Made by a program: the position numbers and the translations under genes. DNA of 64,000 nt from Amaurobius ferox (taxonomy: Eukaryota; Arthropoda; Arachnida; Araneae; Amaurobiidae): contig OX578146.1 of assembly GCA_951213105.1 (NCBI GenBank), positions 52,594,775-52,658,774 on the forward strand. Reading direction: 5' to 3'. The notes under the pieces were generated by a model. It saw only the letters and a list, made by a program, of their open reading frames with translations. It had not been told where the DNA came from and did not search any database. This document shows positions 35,656-46,280 of this stretch, piece after piece (within the stretch, counting starts at the first letter, position 1; every line of letters begins with the position of its first letter).

Positions 35656-36723
35656 ATGCCGGATACAAATAGTACAGAAGCGCCCGAGCAGGGAGGCGAA
35701 AATCAAAGTCGTTTACAGGGGTTAACCTTTTTACTTGGGGTATTCGAAGGAAATGCTGAAACAGACTGTAAAATATTTTTCGATCAATTTGATTCGATAG
35801 CCAAGCTAGGAAAATGGACCGAACCAGAAAAACTCGTAGTATTAAAGTCGCGTTTAAAGGGAAATGCACTAAAATTCCTAGCGAGTTCGCCGGAATTACG
35901 TAAAGAAAATTCGTACGAAGTACTAAAGGAAAGGCTACTAGAATTTTTTTCACAGAGGACTAGCATAACGACCCGCCAAATACAATTTACTCTAACTAAA
36001 CAATTTGAAGGTGAGAGCGTTAAGGCATTAGCACACAGAATCAAATGTATCACGCTGACTTATCTAGAAAGTGCAGGTGATTTGAGTAGCGAGGAGTCGA
36101 AAAAAATCATTGACCAATTAAGACTAGGAAAATTTTTGGACGCACTAAACACGCAAATTAAGAGAGAGGTGCTAAAAGCAAACCCGTTATCCTTCGAAGC
36201 GGCGATTGTAATAGCAGAAAGTATTGAAAACGCAATAGCAATTTCTCCACCTGAAACAGAAGCTGTAAACAATATTGTCACGCACCCTGGACCACCGGCT
36301 TTACAAACTGAAATCGAAAAACTACGAAAAGAACAGGAAAATGCTAACAGATATCTGTTAGAAACATTAGGCGAACAAATTAACGCACTTAGATTGGAAC
36401 AAAACACACCTAAAGCTAGAACTTCTAATAATAATATCCCTAATGATATGTTTTGTCTATTTTGCGGACGCACAAACCATCTGATGATAAATTGTAGATT
36501 ATATAACCGGGAAAATGAAATGCGTAGATCCCAGAGTTCACGCCCACAGCAGTTTAACAACCAGAGCGAAAGGCAATATACGCAAAGAGAAAGGCAGGGG
36601 CCAGCTAACAATTTCCCCCGCGGAGAATACGCAAGGCGAAATCCGGGGTTTTCACGTACATTTAGAGGAAACAGATACAATGAGAGAGAAAATACATTCC
36701 CCAGAAGAGCTGCTTTAAACTAG
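35656..36723 (+). CDS. gag: Gypsy Gag
   Basis: A 355-residue structural polyprotein. The true ATG is at 35656 (MPDTNSTEAPEQ...); the in-frame upstream TTG is not a likely start. The capsid-like region (about residues 20-190) has the retrotransposon gag pattern, for example FFDQFDSIAKLGKW and LKSRLKGNALKFL. It is followed by a coiled-coil-like segment and a single CCHC zinc knuckle, CLFCGRTNHLMINC, near residue 270, then an Arg/Gln-rich basic tail. Gag assembles the particle and binds template RNA. It ends in TAG at 36721, immediately after a -1 slippery heptamer that gives access to the pol frame. Confidence 0.92.
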   Translation: MPDTNSTEAPEQGGENQSRLQGLTFLLGVFEGNAETDCKIFFDQFDSIAKLGKWTEPEKLVVLKSRLKGNALKFLASSPELRKENSYEVLKERLLEFFSQRTSITTRQIQFTLTKQFEGESVKALAHRIKCITLTYLESAGDLSSEESKKIIDQLRLGKFLDALNTQIKREVLKANPLSFEAAIVIAESIENAIAISPPETEAVNNIVTHPGPPALQTEIEKLRKEQENANRYLLETLGEQINALRLEQNTPKARTSNNNIPNDMFCLFCGRTNHLMINCRLYNRENEMRRSQSSRPQQFNNQSERQYTQRERQGPANNFPRGEYARRNPGFSRTFRGNRYNERENTFPRRAALN

Positions 36724-36765
36724 AGAGGGGCGGCAATTATCATAAGCTCCCAAAAAACCCGCCCC
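36714..36765 (+). promoter_or_regulatory. Canonical -1 ribosomal frameshift signal (gag-pol)
   Basis: The heptamer T TTA AAC (36714-36720) sits in the gag frame as GCT TTA AAC followed by TAG. After a 6-nt spacer, GGGGCGG (36727-36733) can pair with CCGCCCC (36759-36765), a 7-bp GC stem with a 25-nt loop. The -1 frame is open from before the gag stop into the protease, so a shift gives a Gag-Pol fusion. Heptamer, phasing, spacer length and stem all fit established -1 frameshift sites. Confidence 0.88.
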
Positions 36766-38948
36766 AGTTAAGTTACGATGGATTTGGTTATGTTGATAAC
36801 CAGGGAGAAATAAAGAATGTACAAATTCATAAGGATAGGAAGGTGTGTAAATACGAAGTGATTTCTGCTTTAGACGAAAAATTAGGAGAAAAATCTATAA
36901 AATTACCTACAATACAAGTAATATTTAATAAAAGGCCCGTTGCAATGATGGTAGACAGTGGAGCGACGATTAGTATAATCGGAAAAGAAGAATTCCAAAA
37001 AATAAGAGAAATTTGTCACATTAAATATTTATCTAGATCAGTCACGATTAAAACGTTGGCAGGAGAAAGACTAAATTATATAAACGTTATACAAACGTCA
37101 TTTAAAATTGAAAATAAAATCTTTAAACACATATTCTACGTTACTACCGCCAAATTTCCGCATAATTATGCTGGGATAATCGGTTTTGATTTTTTGAAAC
37201 TTCATAACGCCATCATCGATACTAAACAAAACATAATAAAAATAGATAATATAATAATCCCTTTAGGAGAGCAAGAAAGCGTGCTAAATATAAATTCAGA
37301 TACAGCAATTAGAACGCGCAAGAAAATTAAAATAGACCCGCAAGAATCTAAACTAGTTGAAATTAATTGCACTTACACAGAAAATAAATTAGAAAATTAT
37401 AATTTTGAACCAAAAATTTTAAAACAGCCTTTAAACATCAACCCAACGATTTTTCACTTAGAAACAGAAGAGACTAACCCAAATAAATTCATATCAATTA
37501 AGAATGAAGGATCACATAAAATTACACTTAATAAAAACACTTTGATAGGGAAATTAAAACACAATATTAAACAGGCTAATGAGGAAATTCACCTTACAGA
37601 TACTAATAGGAATAAAATAGAATTGGAAGATAGAATAAATAAAATAAGAGAAATTAGACGGAACGAATTACTGGAAACAGACTTTAACTTAGACCACATG
37701 CCAGTCGATCAGAGGAAAGATTTATTGAAATTATTAATGGATTACGGAGACGTATTTTCCAAAAATTTAAACACTTTAGGATGTACTGAAGTAGTAAAAC
37801 CTAAATTTATTTTATCGCACCAGAATCCGATAGAAATTAGAGCTTATGACGTGCCCTACGCTTTGAGAAAAGAATTAAAAAGACAAATTGATGAAATGTT
37901 GCAAGCAAACATAATTAGGCATAGCGACTCTAATTATAGCGCAGGAATGGTTCTAGTGAAAAAACAAAATACAGATAAATTCAGAATTTGCTTGGATATA
38001 CGACTCTTAAACAGTATCTCACAGAACTTTAATTATCCAGTACCAAAAATTCAAAATATTATGACAAAACTAGCAGGTTTCGAATTTTACGCAAAATTAG
38101 ATTTCCAGAGCGCATTTTCACAAATTTTATTACCAGAGGAAGAAAGACATAAGATGGCATTCACAAGCCCATATGGAAGATTCGAATACAACAGATTAAT
38201 ATTTGGACATAAAACTAGCGGCGCGTGGTTTCAAAAAGCTATAGATATCGTTCTTAGAGATTTACACGAACATGACATTTACGCATATTTTGATGATGTG
38301 GTTTTAGCGGCACACACATATGAAGGATTAAAAGAGAAATTAGAGCTTGTTTTTCAAAGGCTAAGAGATTTTAATTTAACATTGACACCGACCAAATGTG
38401 AATTCTCTAGAGAGAAAATGGAATATTTAGGGTTTACAGTGACTAAACAGGGATTAAGTCCAACTGATAATAATACGAAAAAAATTGTTTCTTTCCCCAG
38501 ACCAAACACTGTTCGAAAGCTAAAAAAAATTTTAGGCCTATGTAATTTTTATCGAACATTAATCCCAGACTATGCGCAACTCACAGCTCCACTAGTTGAG
38601 CTAACGGCTAAGCGGAATAAATTTTCATGGTCTCCGCAATGCAATGACGCATTTCAAGAACTACAAAATAAATTTTTCCAACATCCTTTAGTGCTACAAC
38701 CGGATTTAGACAAACCATTCTACCTTAATACAGACGGAAGCTCGACCTCTATTTCTTCAGTTCTATTACAAAAGAATAATGAACGCTTACAACCTGTACT
38801 TTACTACAGTAAAAAACTTAAACCACACGAGCAAAGATATCCCGCAGTAAAAACAGAACTCATGGCTATATTCTATGGAGTCAAAAATTTCCACAATTAC
38901 CTTTACGGGAAAAAAATTCTATATTATTTCCGACCACAGACCCCTTAA
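36723..38948 (+). CDS. pol: Gypsy Pol, part 1: protease, reverse transcriptase, RNase H start
   Basis: The frame is -1 relative to gag and open across the gag stop, so it is probably expressed by frameshifting rather than from the GTG at 36843. Protease: VDSGATISIIG, catalytic Asp-Ser-Gly at about 36954. Reverse transcriptase: fingers AGMVLVKKQ, LDFQSAFSQI, and catalytic YFDD at 38286-38297. RNase H begins with FYLNTDGSS (first Asp) and KTELMAI (Glu). The frame then shifts at a 7-A run (38910-38916), ending in an early stop before the third RNase H carboxylate. The polymerase domain itself is intact. The lesion is at a homopolymer, so it may be a sequencing error. Confidence 0.92.
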   Translation, partial: ERGGNYHKLPKNPPQLSYDGFGYVDNQGEIKNVQIHKDRKVCKYEVISALDEKLGEKSIKLPTIQVIFNKRPVAMMVDSGATISIIGKEEFQKIREICHIKYLSRSVTIKTLAGERLNYINVIQTSFKIENKIFKHIFYVTTAKFPHNYAGIIGFDFLKLHNAIIDTKQNIIKIDNIIIPLGEQESVLNINSDTAIRTRKKIKIDPQESKLVEINCTYTENKLENYNFEPKILKQPLNINPTIFHLETEETNPNKFISIKNEGSHKITLNKNTLIGKLKHNIKQANEEIHLTDTNRNKIELEDRINKIREIRRNELLETDFNLDHMPVDQRKDLLKLLMDYGDVFSKNLNTLGCTEVVKPKFILSHQNPIEIRAYDVPYALRKELKRQIDEMLQANIIRHSDSNYSAGMVLVKKQNTDKFRICLDIRLLNSISQNFNYPVPKIQNIMTKLAGFEFYAKLDFQSAFSQILLPEEERHKMAFTSPYGRFEYNRLIFGHKTSGAWFQKAIDIVLRDLHEHDIYAYFDDVVLAAHTYEGLKEKLELVFQRLRDFNLTLTPTKCEFSREKMEYLGFTVTKQGLSPTDNNTKKIVSFPRPNTVRKLKKILGLCNFYRTLIPDYAQLTAPLVELTAKRNKFSWSPQCNDAFQELQNKFFQHPLVLQPDLDKPFYLNTDGSSTSISSVLLQKNNERLQPVLYYSKKLKPHEQRYPAVKTELMAIFYGVKNFHNYLYGKKILYYFRPQTP

Positions 38949-39555
38949 ATATCACTTAAAAATTTCTAACCCGGCTAATTTAGAAGCCCGCTGGCTATTA
39001 AAACTATCTGAATATGATTATGACTTTATACACATAGACGGAAACTCCAACATCTTAGCAGACTATCTCTCCAGAGAAAATTTCGAGAACAACCTCGGTA
39101 ACATAGAAATTGTAGGGAATAAAAATAATATTGAAACAGTAAATAACTTAGAAAATAAATCCCAACTTCCAAATATCGAAGAAATACACACAGAGCAAAT
39201 TAAAGACGAAATTTTAAATAAACTCAGGAATAATATTAGAGAACAGCAGCATAGCAAAACTAGGGATTTCGAACAATATTTTATTGACCCAGAAACGGAT
39301 TTATTGATGTATGTCTCGCAAGATAAAAATAGCATCCGCGATAGCGCAATAGAACGGGTAGTGGTTCCGAAGACTTTACAAAGTAGAATTTTACTACATT
39401 TGCATAGCCCTCATCAGGGAGTAGGAAAACTGTACGATTTGGTTAGCAAACGCTATTTTTGGGTTGGAATTTATGGAGACACAAAGAATTATGTAAATTC
39501 TTGTGAGGACTGTAGGGGACTCAAAGGAGTTCACCCCCCCCTTCCCATTAGGTAG
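38917..39555 (+). pseudogene. pol: Gypsy Pol, part 2: RNase H end and integrase zinc finger
   Basis: Continuation of pol in the +1 frame relative to part 1. It starts with the missing RNase H segment (IISDHRPLKYHL), then the tether WLLKLSEYDYDF and IDGNSNILADYLSR, and the integrase N-terminal HHCC zinc finger (HLHSPHQGVGKL ... CEDC). The frame is lost again at an 8-C run (39534-39541), between the HHCC finger and the integrase core. No independent start would express it. Confidence 0.88.
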
Positions 39556-40825
39556 GAATGTAATTCCGCACTATCCCGGAAATTTACTGTCACTTGACAT
39601 TTTGGGACCTCTAAGAAGAAGTAAATATGGGAACCGGTACATTTTGACTGTGGTATGTCATTTTAGCAGGCACGCGGAACTTTATCCGATAGATAACATT
39701 ACGGCAGACACCATTGCAACAAAATTAATTACGTATGTAACTACTTACGGCAAAAGTGAATTTGTGTTGACGGACCGCGGGAGCCAATTTACTAGTCAAT
39801 TATTCAAATCTATACTTGATAAACTAGATATACATGCAAAATTAACTTCAGCAGCGAATCCGAGAACAAATGGAATCTCAGAAAGAATTAATTCAGCCAT
39901 AAAACGTGCAATCGAGTGTTACAAGCAAGACGATTGGGAAACAGCCGTAGGAATTCATAAAGCATGTTATAATGCAGTAGACCACCCAGCCACAGGTATG
40001 TCACCGAACTTCTTGTTCTTTTCACGGGACTTACCATTATTTATGGACATCGTACCAAATAACGCGGAAGAGACTCAAAATTATATACGAAATCAACCTC
40101 AAAAGCTGGAAACTATGGCCGTAGCATACAAACAAGCCTACGAAAATTTAATCCGCACACAAGAGATACAGGAGGAAAAATTTTTACAAAAAGCAAAATT
40201 TAGAAAACTAGAATTAGGCCAAAAAGTTTTTGTCAAAAACATTCCAAACTTCGGAAAAAAACGTTTTAGAGGCCCGTATAGAATAATAGAAAGACTAACA
40301 ACCCACTTATTTTTATTAAAACTAATTAAAGATCCTAGGGCAAAGCCAATCAAAATAAATATAAATCGTATATATGAAATGCCTGATAGGAGACCGCATT
40401 TATTGCATGAAACACAGTTCGACGCGGAAAGCCAACCGTTTACGGGAAGATACGCTCAGAGCGTCTTACAAAACATTGCGCCGGAGATAAGCGTTGCCAC
40501 CGTGAAGGCGAATGATAGCTCCTTCGAGGACATTCTCCCATTTCAACTCGAATTGGAAGATAACCGCTCCCCGAAGGAAACGCGCCCCCCTCTCCCACCG
40601 GAACAGGTTCAAGAGAAAGAGAAAAGGGTCGCAGAGAGATCGAGAGGTCAATCGACTATTCCTATCACAGAGAATACAACGAACACTGACAAAGTTAGCT
40701 CAAATAATTTAAATAATCCCCAAGAGGAGGAGAATGTAGAAAATATACATGAACAGAAATCAACCGTTTACGGGAGAGTATTTCGCAACTCTCATTATAA
40801 TCTGAGGCCACGGAAAATAAAATAA
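39542..40825 (+). pseudogene. pol: Gypsy Pol, part 3: integrase core and C-terminus
   Basis: Carries the DDE integrase core: LSLDILGPL (first Asp), FVLTDRGSQFTS (second Asp) and TNGISERINSAIKRA (Glu). A GPY/F-type module (FRGPYRIIERL) and a C-terminal HYNLRPRK motif typical of gypsy polyproteins follow. It is in the +1 frame relative to part 2 and ends in TAA at 40823. All catalytic residues are present; only the reading frame is broken upstream. Confidence 0.9.
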
Positions 40826-43088
40826 CATGAATAGGTCAGTGGAAAATAATTTAAAGTTACACGTAGGTCACGTAAATATAAGTTAAAATAATACCGATAA
40901 AATAAATTCAGAGTAAAAATTATCTCAGTAAAGACTTAGAGGAGTAAAACGAAATGTAACAAGAATTTTTTATGATTAACGTGCCATTATAAATAATATT
41001 TAAAGAAATAACCGTAAAAGTGAGGCAATTAAATTAAACTTTCACGTAATTTAAAACTTAGGGAGTTAAGGTAAAATAAACTGAGATGCAGGCGTCTAAA
41101 GTTTAAATGACCGGACAGACAGAGCGATCGGCTGTCAGTCGAACAACCTAAGCAAATCTAATTCCTAAAATAAGTAATTTAAACTTTAAGTAAGCAAATC
41201 TAAGCACCCAAGCGAAACAAGTACATTAAACTGTAATCCTAAATAAAAAATAAGAGTAATTTTCACTCACGGAACTTCCAGAAAAATTATTATGTGTAAT
41301 CCAATTTGTATAAATCCGTTGTGCAGCACACAAAGAGAAAGCACACTGCCGCGTTGACTTTGAATTTTTTTCGACTCTACTCGCTCTAGTCACATGACAA
41401 GCGGAAGCAAATCACGTACGCGGTTTCAATTAGAGAGAATTACCGCAGGACAGAATCAAAGACATCGTCTGTTATTGGCCCACGTAAACAGAAAGAAAAG
41501 AGAAAAAAAAACTTTTGTCAGGTCGTACGAAAAGTGACCGCTGCTAGCATAGAAAGTATATTGCGGTACAGGCCTTTGCCAGGGATTGCTTTTAAACCGG
41601 ACAGCCGGGTGTTACGTAAGGAGGGGAATCAAAAATTAATTGGAAATGGTTAGAGAATTAAGTAGTAATTAGAGATTTAATTAGAAATGAATAGAGAAAT
41701 GGCTAGAGAATTAAGTACAAATTAGTAGAAATTAATTAGAAATAAATAAAGAAATGGTTAGAGAAGTAAGTAGAAATTAGCAGAAAAATGATTAGAAATG
41801 AAGAGAGAAATGGGTAGAGAAATGATTAGAGGATGGAGTAAAGTAATTGTTTAAGACTGAATTAAGTAGAGTAATGGTTAGAGGATAGATTGAAGTGATT
41901 GATTAAGATCTGGAATGAAATAAGACATTTAAGAGGGCTCTTGAAAATAAGAATAAATAATTCTTAAGAAAACAAAAATTCCTGGTTCAATAAGAATTTC
42001 TATAAAGAATATGTATATAAATGATTAATGTAAAATAAATGTAATTAAGATAAAATAAATGTATTTAATGTAAAATAAGTAGGGTAAGAATGTAGAAAAC
42101 ATTAAAAGTAAAATGTTCTCTGGTACAATGCAGTGGACAGAGTTCAAGGACTCTAAACCTCCTACGTCTAGTTGTATATTAAAGTACGAATAGAATGTCT
42201 AATCTGAAATTACATCAGCTTTTTTATATTGATAAAGTACATTGTGGAAAAAACTATGTGCATTTACATACCCTAACTATGATTACTGCAGAAGTTTGCA
42301 GACACGGATCCGGTCTTCAAAAAACGAAAGTTGCCATTATAAAGACTTTTGCAGCAACAAAGGCGTAGTTTTACAGCTCACATAAGCCTTTACCAGCACA
42401 TGTATGCAGCATCATTAACCGAAAACGAAATCATGCCTTCCTTGGACCAAAGGGTACCAAACAATGCAACTTCATTTTCATCGTTTAGTGCAACGTTGTA
42501 ATGCAACTGCATTTTTATCATTTTAATGCAACGTCTTAGTGCAACTCCATGTTCGCAGTGTTAAGTTCAACGTCATTTACACAGTTAGTGCAACTTCTTT
42601 GTATAAAGTGATGTCACAGCTGATCCTGCTCAGAGAATATTCCTTCCATATGGAATATCACTAATTTTGTCACAGCCTACAGAACAATATCAATCCTTTA
42701 GTGTATAATGTGAACGAACAATTGTTCCCAATTCATGTGTTCTCATGACAAACTTTCATATTTTGTGAACACAAGTAACAGACTGGAAAGTACAATCAGT
42801 ATGCTACATTAGACAGTGACAATATTTACGCCAACGGACAGTGACAATATTTATACCATACGGACAGGGACAATCTCGCACCTTAATTAGTCCTTGGACA
42901 TACATGGAGAGACAGAATATTTCCATACCTATAGGGCGTGTCATTATGTATATAATTTAATGTATAATTTTATTGTTAAATGTTATTGTTATCTCTTTTT
43001 ATATGTATACTGTGCATAATTTGTAACCCTTTATTTTATTGGTAGTTTAAGCATTTGAAAAAGAAACTTGGTTTCTTTTCCCTTGTTT
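40826..43088 (+). other. Gypsy 3' non-coding region
   Basis: About 2.26 kb between pol and the polypurine tract, with no envelope-like frame. It contains a degenerate tandem array of 'gaaatggttagagaattaag'-type units (about 41640-41900) and several 'agtgcaac' repeats (about 42460-42600). An untranslated region this long is unusual for gypsy elements and could hold RNA signals. Confidence 0.7.
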
Positions 43089-43100
43089 GGGGGAAGCCAG
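43089..43100 (+). other. Polypurine tract
   Basis: GGGGGAAG (43089-43096) lies a few bases before the right LTR, the expected place for plus-strand DNA priming. It is short and followed by CCAG. Confidence 0.6.
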
Positions 43101-43966
43101 TGTCGTGGGACAGTATTGGAATTTTCCTGTCGCCACTTCACTTCTAGAAAGTATTACCCCCCCCCCCTCTCTCTTTGGAAACGGTTGACATTCCATGGCT
43201 ATGAGTAAGAGACCAGCTGCAGTGGTGAGAAAATGGCACAGGACGCTATCTTATTTTTAAATAAAATGGACACCTGCAAGAGGGCTAGAGCCCCCCAATT
43301 TTTAGCCAACCCTTGGGAAGGGGCCAAGTCCAGTGATTCGATGGAGCCCGGCCGCGTCACTGAATTTATGGGTTTTCGAACCTATAGCGGCCAAGCGTCA
43401 GTTATGGAGCCCGGCCAGGGGGCCGTCCGAGATCCCGACGAAGAGAAGAAGAGTTGAGAGAGAACTCAGTTGGTAATTTTCAGAGTTTAGACTGGGTCGT
43501 CTAATAACCGACGGATGAGTGCCACCTCGATGCCGTCCTGCCGTACCTAAAAGGGGTAAGTCCTTTTGTCCTCTCCCACTGCAGACTGAGTATCAGAGAA
43601 TATATATTATTTAATAAGGAAGTTAACTGCCTAACTTGAGGGCTATTATGATATTTAATTTAACTAGAGAGGGGGAAATGATCAGATCGATCATTATCCA
43701 ATACCTACTTAGCGAATGTAAATATGTTCTATGTAATTAAGATGACATTTTGTGGTTTTTTTAAATTTTAAGTAACAAGTTTTGAATATAAGTATTTTAA
43801 AATAAAAGCTTTATTAACTTTTAATTAGTATTTATTGTGTGTTCTCGTGATGCATTTTCTAATTAATCAGAACCTGGAGATATGCTCGGTAATCGAGCAA
43901 GTGGCGTGCAGAAGTACGATTAACGGCCAATGTGTAATTGTAAGATTTCAGCGGAGCCACGCCACA
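43101..43966 (+). repeat. Gypsy 3' LTR
   Basis: 866 bp, with no difference from 34582-35447 that I can find, including the 11-C run. AATAAA at 43801-43806. Followed by the right CAGAT duplication at 43967-43971. Confidence 0.95.
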
Positions 43967-43971
43967 CAGAT

Positions 43972-44906
43972 TAACAACATTAATTAAAACAACTAGAAGG
44001 AAAAAGAAACCCTCAACCCGGCGAGATATTGAACCAGATACAAGAAACAAAAAAATAAATCAAGATGGGTAAAATCCGTAACCTCAAAAACATAACTACC
44101 TGTATGTAAAATAACAGGAACACGCCTCAACAAATAAAATAACCAAAATTTAAAACAAACTTAAGTAAACAAAATACTAACCCCAAAATCAACTAAAAAG
44201 TATAAGACACCCAAAATCACTATCGCCACCATCTAACAAAACAAGACAAAAAAATGTAAAAACCCTCACAAATCCAAATAACCAGATTAATAAGTAAAAA
44301 AATTTCTAAATACAAAAAGTCTTTACCCAAAGCCATAGGCAATATTAAAACAAAAACAGAAGCGAAAAAACAAAGTACAGCTGAAAATGTTAATGATAAA
44401 ACTATCTAATTATAACCAACAAAAATGATCAGTAAAATGAATAACCAAAACATAACATAAAACCTCACGTGCAGCATTTATAACTCAACACCAAAATAAA
44501 CAAAGAACACATTAACATAAAACCTCATGTACATCATTTACAACTCAGCACCAATATAAACAAGTCAATTATACTACAACAGCTACCATGCAATTCACCT
44601 AAAATAAACAAAACCCCTAAGCAAAAATCAAGTACAAGGCACCCTTGGGATGGCAATAAAGCCGGTTATATCAAAACAAGTACCCGAGTCCAAAAACCTA
44701 TACAACAAAAATAACAAAAATAAAAAATAAAACAAACTAAGTTCCAAAACCTCCTATCAGTTAAAACACCAAGAAATAATCCGAAATTGTAACCACAAAG
44801 CCGTAAAACAAGAAACAAAAACTAAAACCCAAGAACGTAATAAAATCAAAAGAACAAAAGTAGTCCCAGCCTAAAAATATTATAAAGCAGTTTAAATCAA
44901 AATCAT
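43972..44906 (-). mobile_element. LINE B1 T/G-rich tail, proximal part
   Basis: Minus-strand T/G-rich sequence immediately after the ORF1 stop, interrupted on the left by the gypsy insertion. The 78-codon minus frame at 44761-44997 is a chance opening in biased sequence. Confidence 0.55.
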
Positions 44907-46195
44907 TAAATCCCATAGTCAACAAATCTTCTATAAATTTCGGCACTCCTAATAAACCTGGGACATTCCCTGGATTTACAGGAGTGAACAACATCAAGCT
45001 TCAACTCATATTGGACAATCGCTTCTATACAATTTATACATTGACCATCCCTTTTACAATCACCCATAACATGAGAATCACTACAAATTAAACATTTCCG
45101 TTCATTAGTACATTTAGTGCTAGTGTGTCCCAATCTATCACACAACATACATTGGGGAACATTGATGAACTCTCGACAATAACAACTATCAAATTGGCAA
45201 AACAATGTGCCAGTTTCCACAATAATCTCAAAAAGGCGAGGAGCCACCTCAAAAATCCAATTAATTCCTCTCTTAACCTTAAATTTAAAACTAATCTCAA
45301 TATAAAAAAAATACGCTCTAAACTCTCTAAAATAATCTTTTGGCTTAATTTTTCATCTACGTTAAAACAGTGATCTTTGGTTTTCTTCGAGCTACTCCAT
45401 AAAATATCTATCCTCAAACTCAGGTATCCTTACCAACTGCCCTTTTAAATCCTTCAATCCTATATGACTGTTAACCTCAATGACCATACCTCCCTTAGAA
45501 GCACTATAGTGTCTAACAATACCACAAACAGTGTCTTCCAAACCAAGCCTGGACCGCATAATGTTCAAGGTGTCGCGTAAGTACAACTACGAAGTAGGGT
45601 AAGAAGTCCGATTCTCAAGAGTGTTCAGAGATAAACAATGTATTTTTCCCTCCGCTCTTGCAGGAGTTGCCAAAATACCGTACCAGAACTGGTGATAAAA
45701 CGACATTTGGCGTGTGATGAGAAAGAAAAGTTCTGTCATAGTTCACGGTTTGAAAAATTATGTCCGGAACATCAGGAGGAAAAACAAATGGTAATGTAGA
45801 GGTACCCACGTACGAAACTCAGACATATGCATAGAAGAGGGTCTCCGGAAAGAGAAATCCTCTATTGAGGATTTTAACTTGTTAGATTCCTCAATAGAGG
45901 ACTTTATTAATTTGGAAGTAAACTCTTTCATAGCAAATGAATGTTTATTCAAAGCTGCATTCATAGCAGCAAAAGATAATCTGGGCTCCTCCCGTCTGGC
46001 CCTGGAGTCACTTAATAATTCACACTAAATTTCTTTCCTAGTATTCAGAAAAACTTCGACGTCTTCATAGTGTGAAACCTCAGCTCTTCTTTCATCTCTA
46101 CAAGCGTGCAATACCACCTCCGAGACATGCAAGGACTTGGGGGTCCTCAAAACGACTTCCACTTGTGGTTTGACGAACTTTTTAATAAGTTCGGA
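44907..46195 (-). pseudogene. LINE B1 ORF1 (gag-like, zinc knuckles), decayed
   Basis: The minus strand encodes a broken ORF1 of a non-LTR element. The N-terminal part (about 46195-45760) includes AALNKHSFAMKEFTSKLIKS. An RRM-like central segment (45586-45392) reads CGIVRHYSASKGGMVIEVNS. Then come zinc knuckles (45167-44990): CMLCDRLGHTSTKC, CLICSDSHVMGDC and CINC. The end FVDYG matches HVDYG at the end of the plus-strand ORF1 at 48259-49882. Several frameshifts and stops make it inactive. Three knuckles are typical of Jockey/I-type and telomeric HeT-A-type Gag. Confidence 0.78.
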
Positions 46196-46280
46196 TATTG
46201 ATAATAAGTAATAATAAGCAAATAATAAGTAAATAATAATAAGTAAATAATAATAAGTAAATAATAAGTAAATAAATAAC
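46196..46280. repeat. AATAAGTA microsatellite
   Basis: Imperfect tandem repeats of aataagtaaataataagta-like units directly beyond the N-terminal end of LINE B1 ORF1. Confidence 0.85.

Larger units (their letters stand above)
34582..43966 (+). mobile_element. Complete Ty3/gypsy LTR retrotransposon
   Basis: A 9385-bp element in plus orientation: 866-bp LTRs at both ends, TG...CA termini, a 5-bp CAGAT duplication, a candidate primer-binding site, gag with one zinc knuckle, pol in the order protease, reverse transcriptase, RNase H, integrase (Ty3/gypsy order), a long 3' non-coding region and a polypurine tract. I find no difference between the LTRs by eye, which implies a very recent insertion. 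No envelope-like frame follows pol. It interrupts LINE B1. Pol is broken in two places, so this copy is probably not autonomous unless the breaks are assembly errors. Confidence 0.95.

Noticed and set aside
36060..36680. 206-codon minus-strand frame opposite gag
   Set aside because: Shadow frame of the well-supported gag coding sequence.
36843..36845. GTG as independent pol start
   Set aside because: The pol frame is open upstream across the gag stop and a strong -1 frameshift signal is present, so a separate non-ATG start is unnecessary.
40826..43088. Possible envelope gene after gypsy pol
   Set aside because: No frame over about 60 codons and no transmembrane or signal-peptide-like stretch found in the three forward frames listed.
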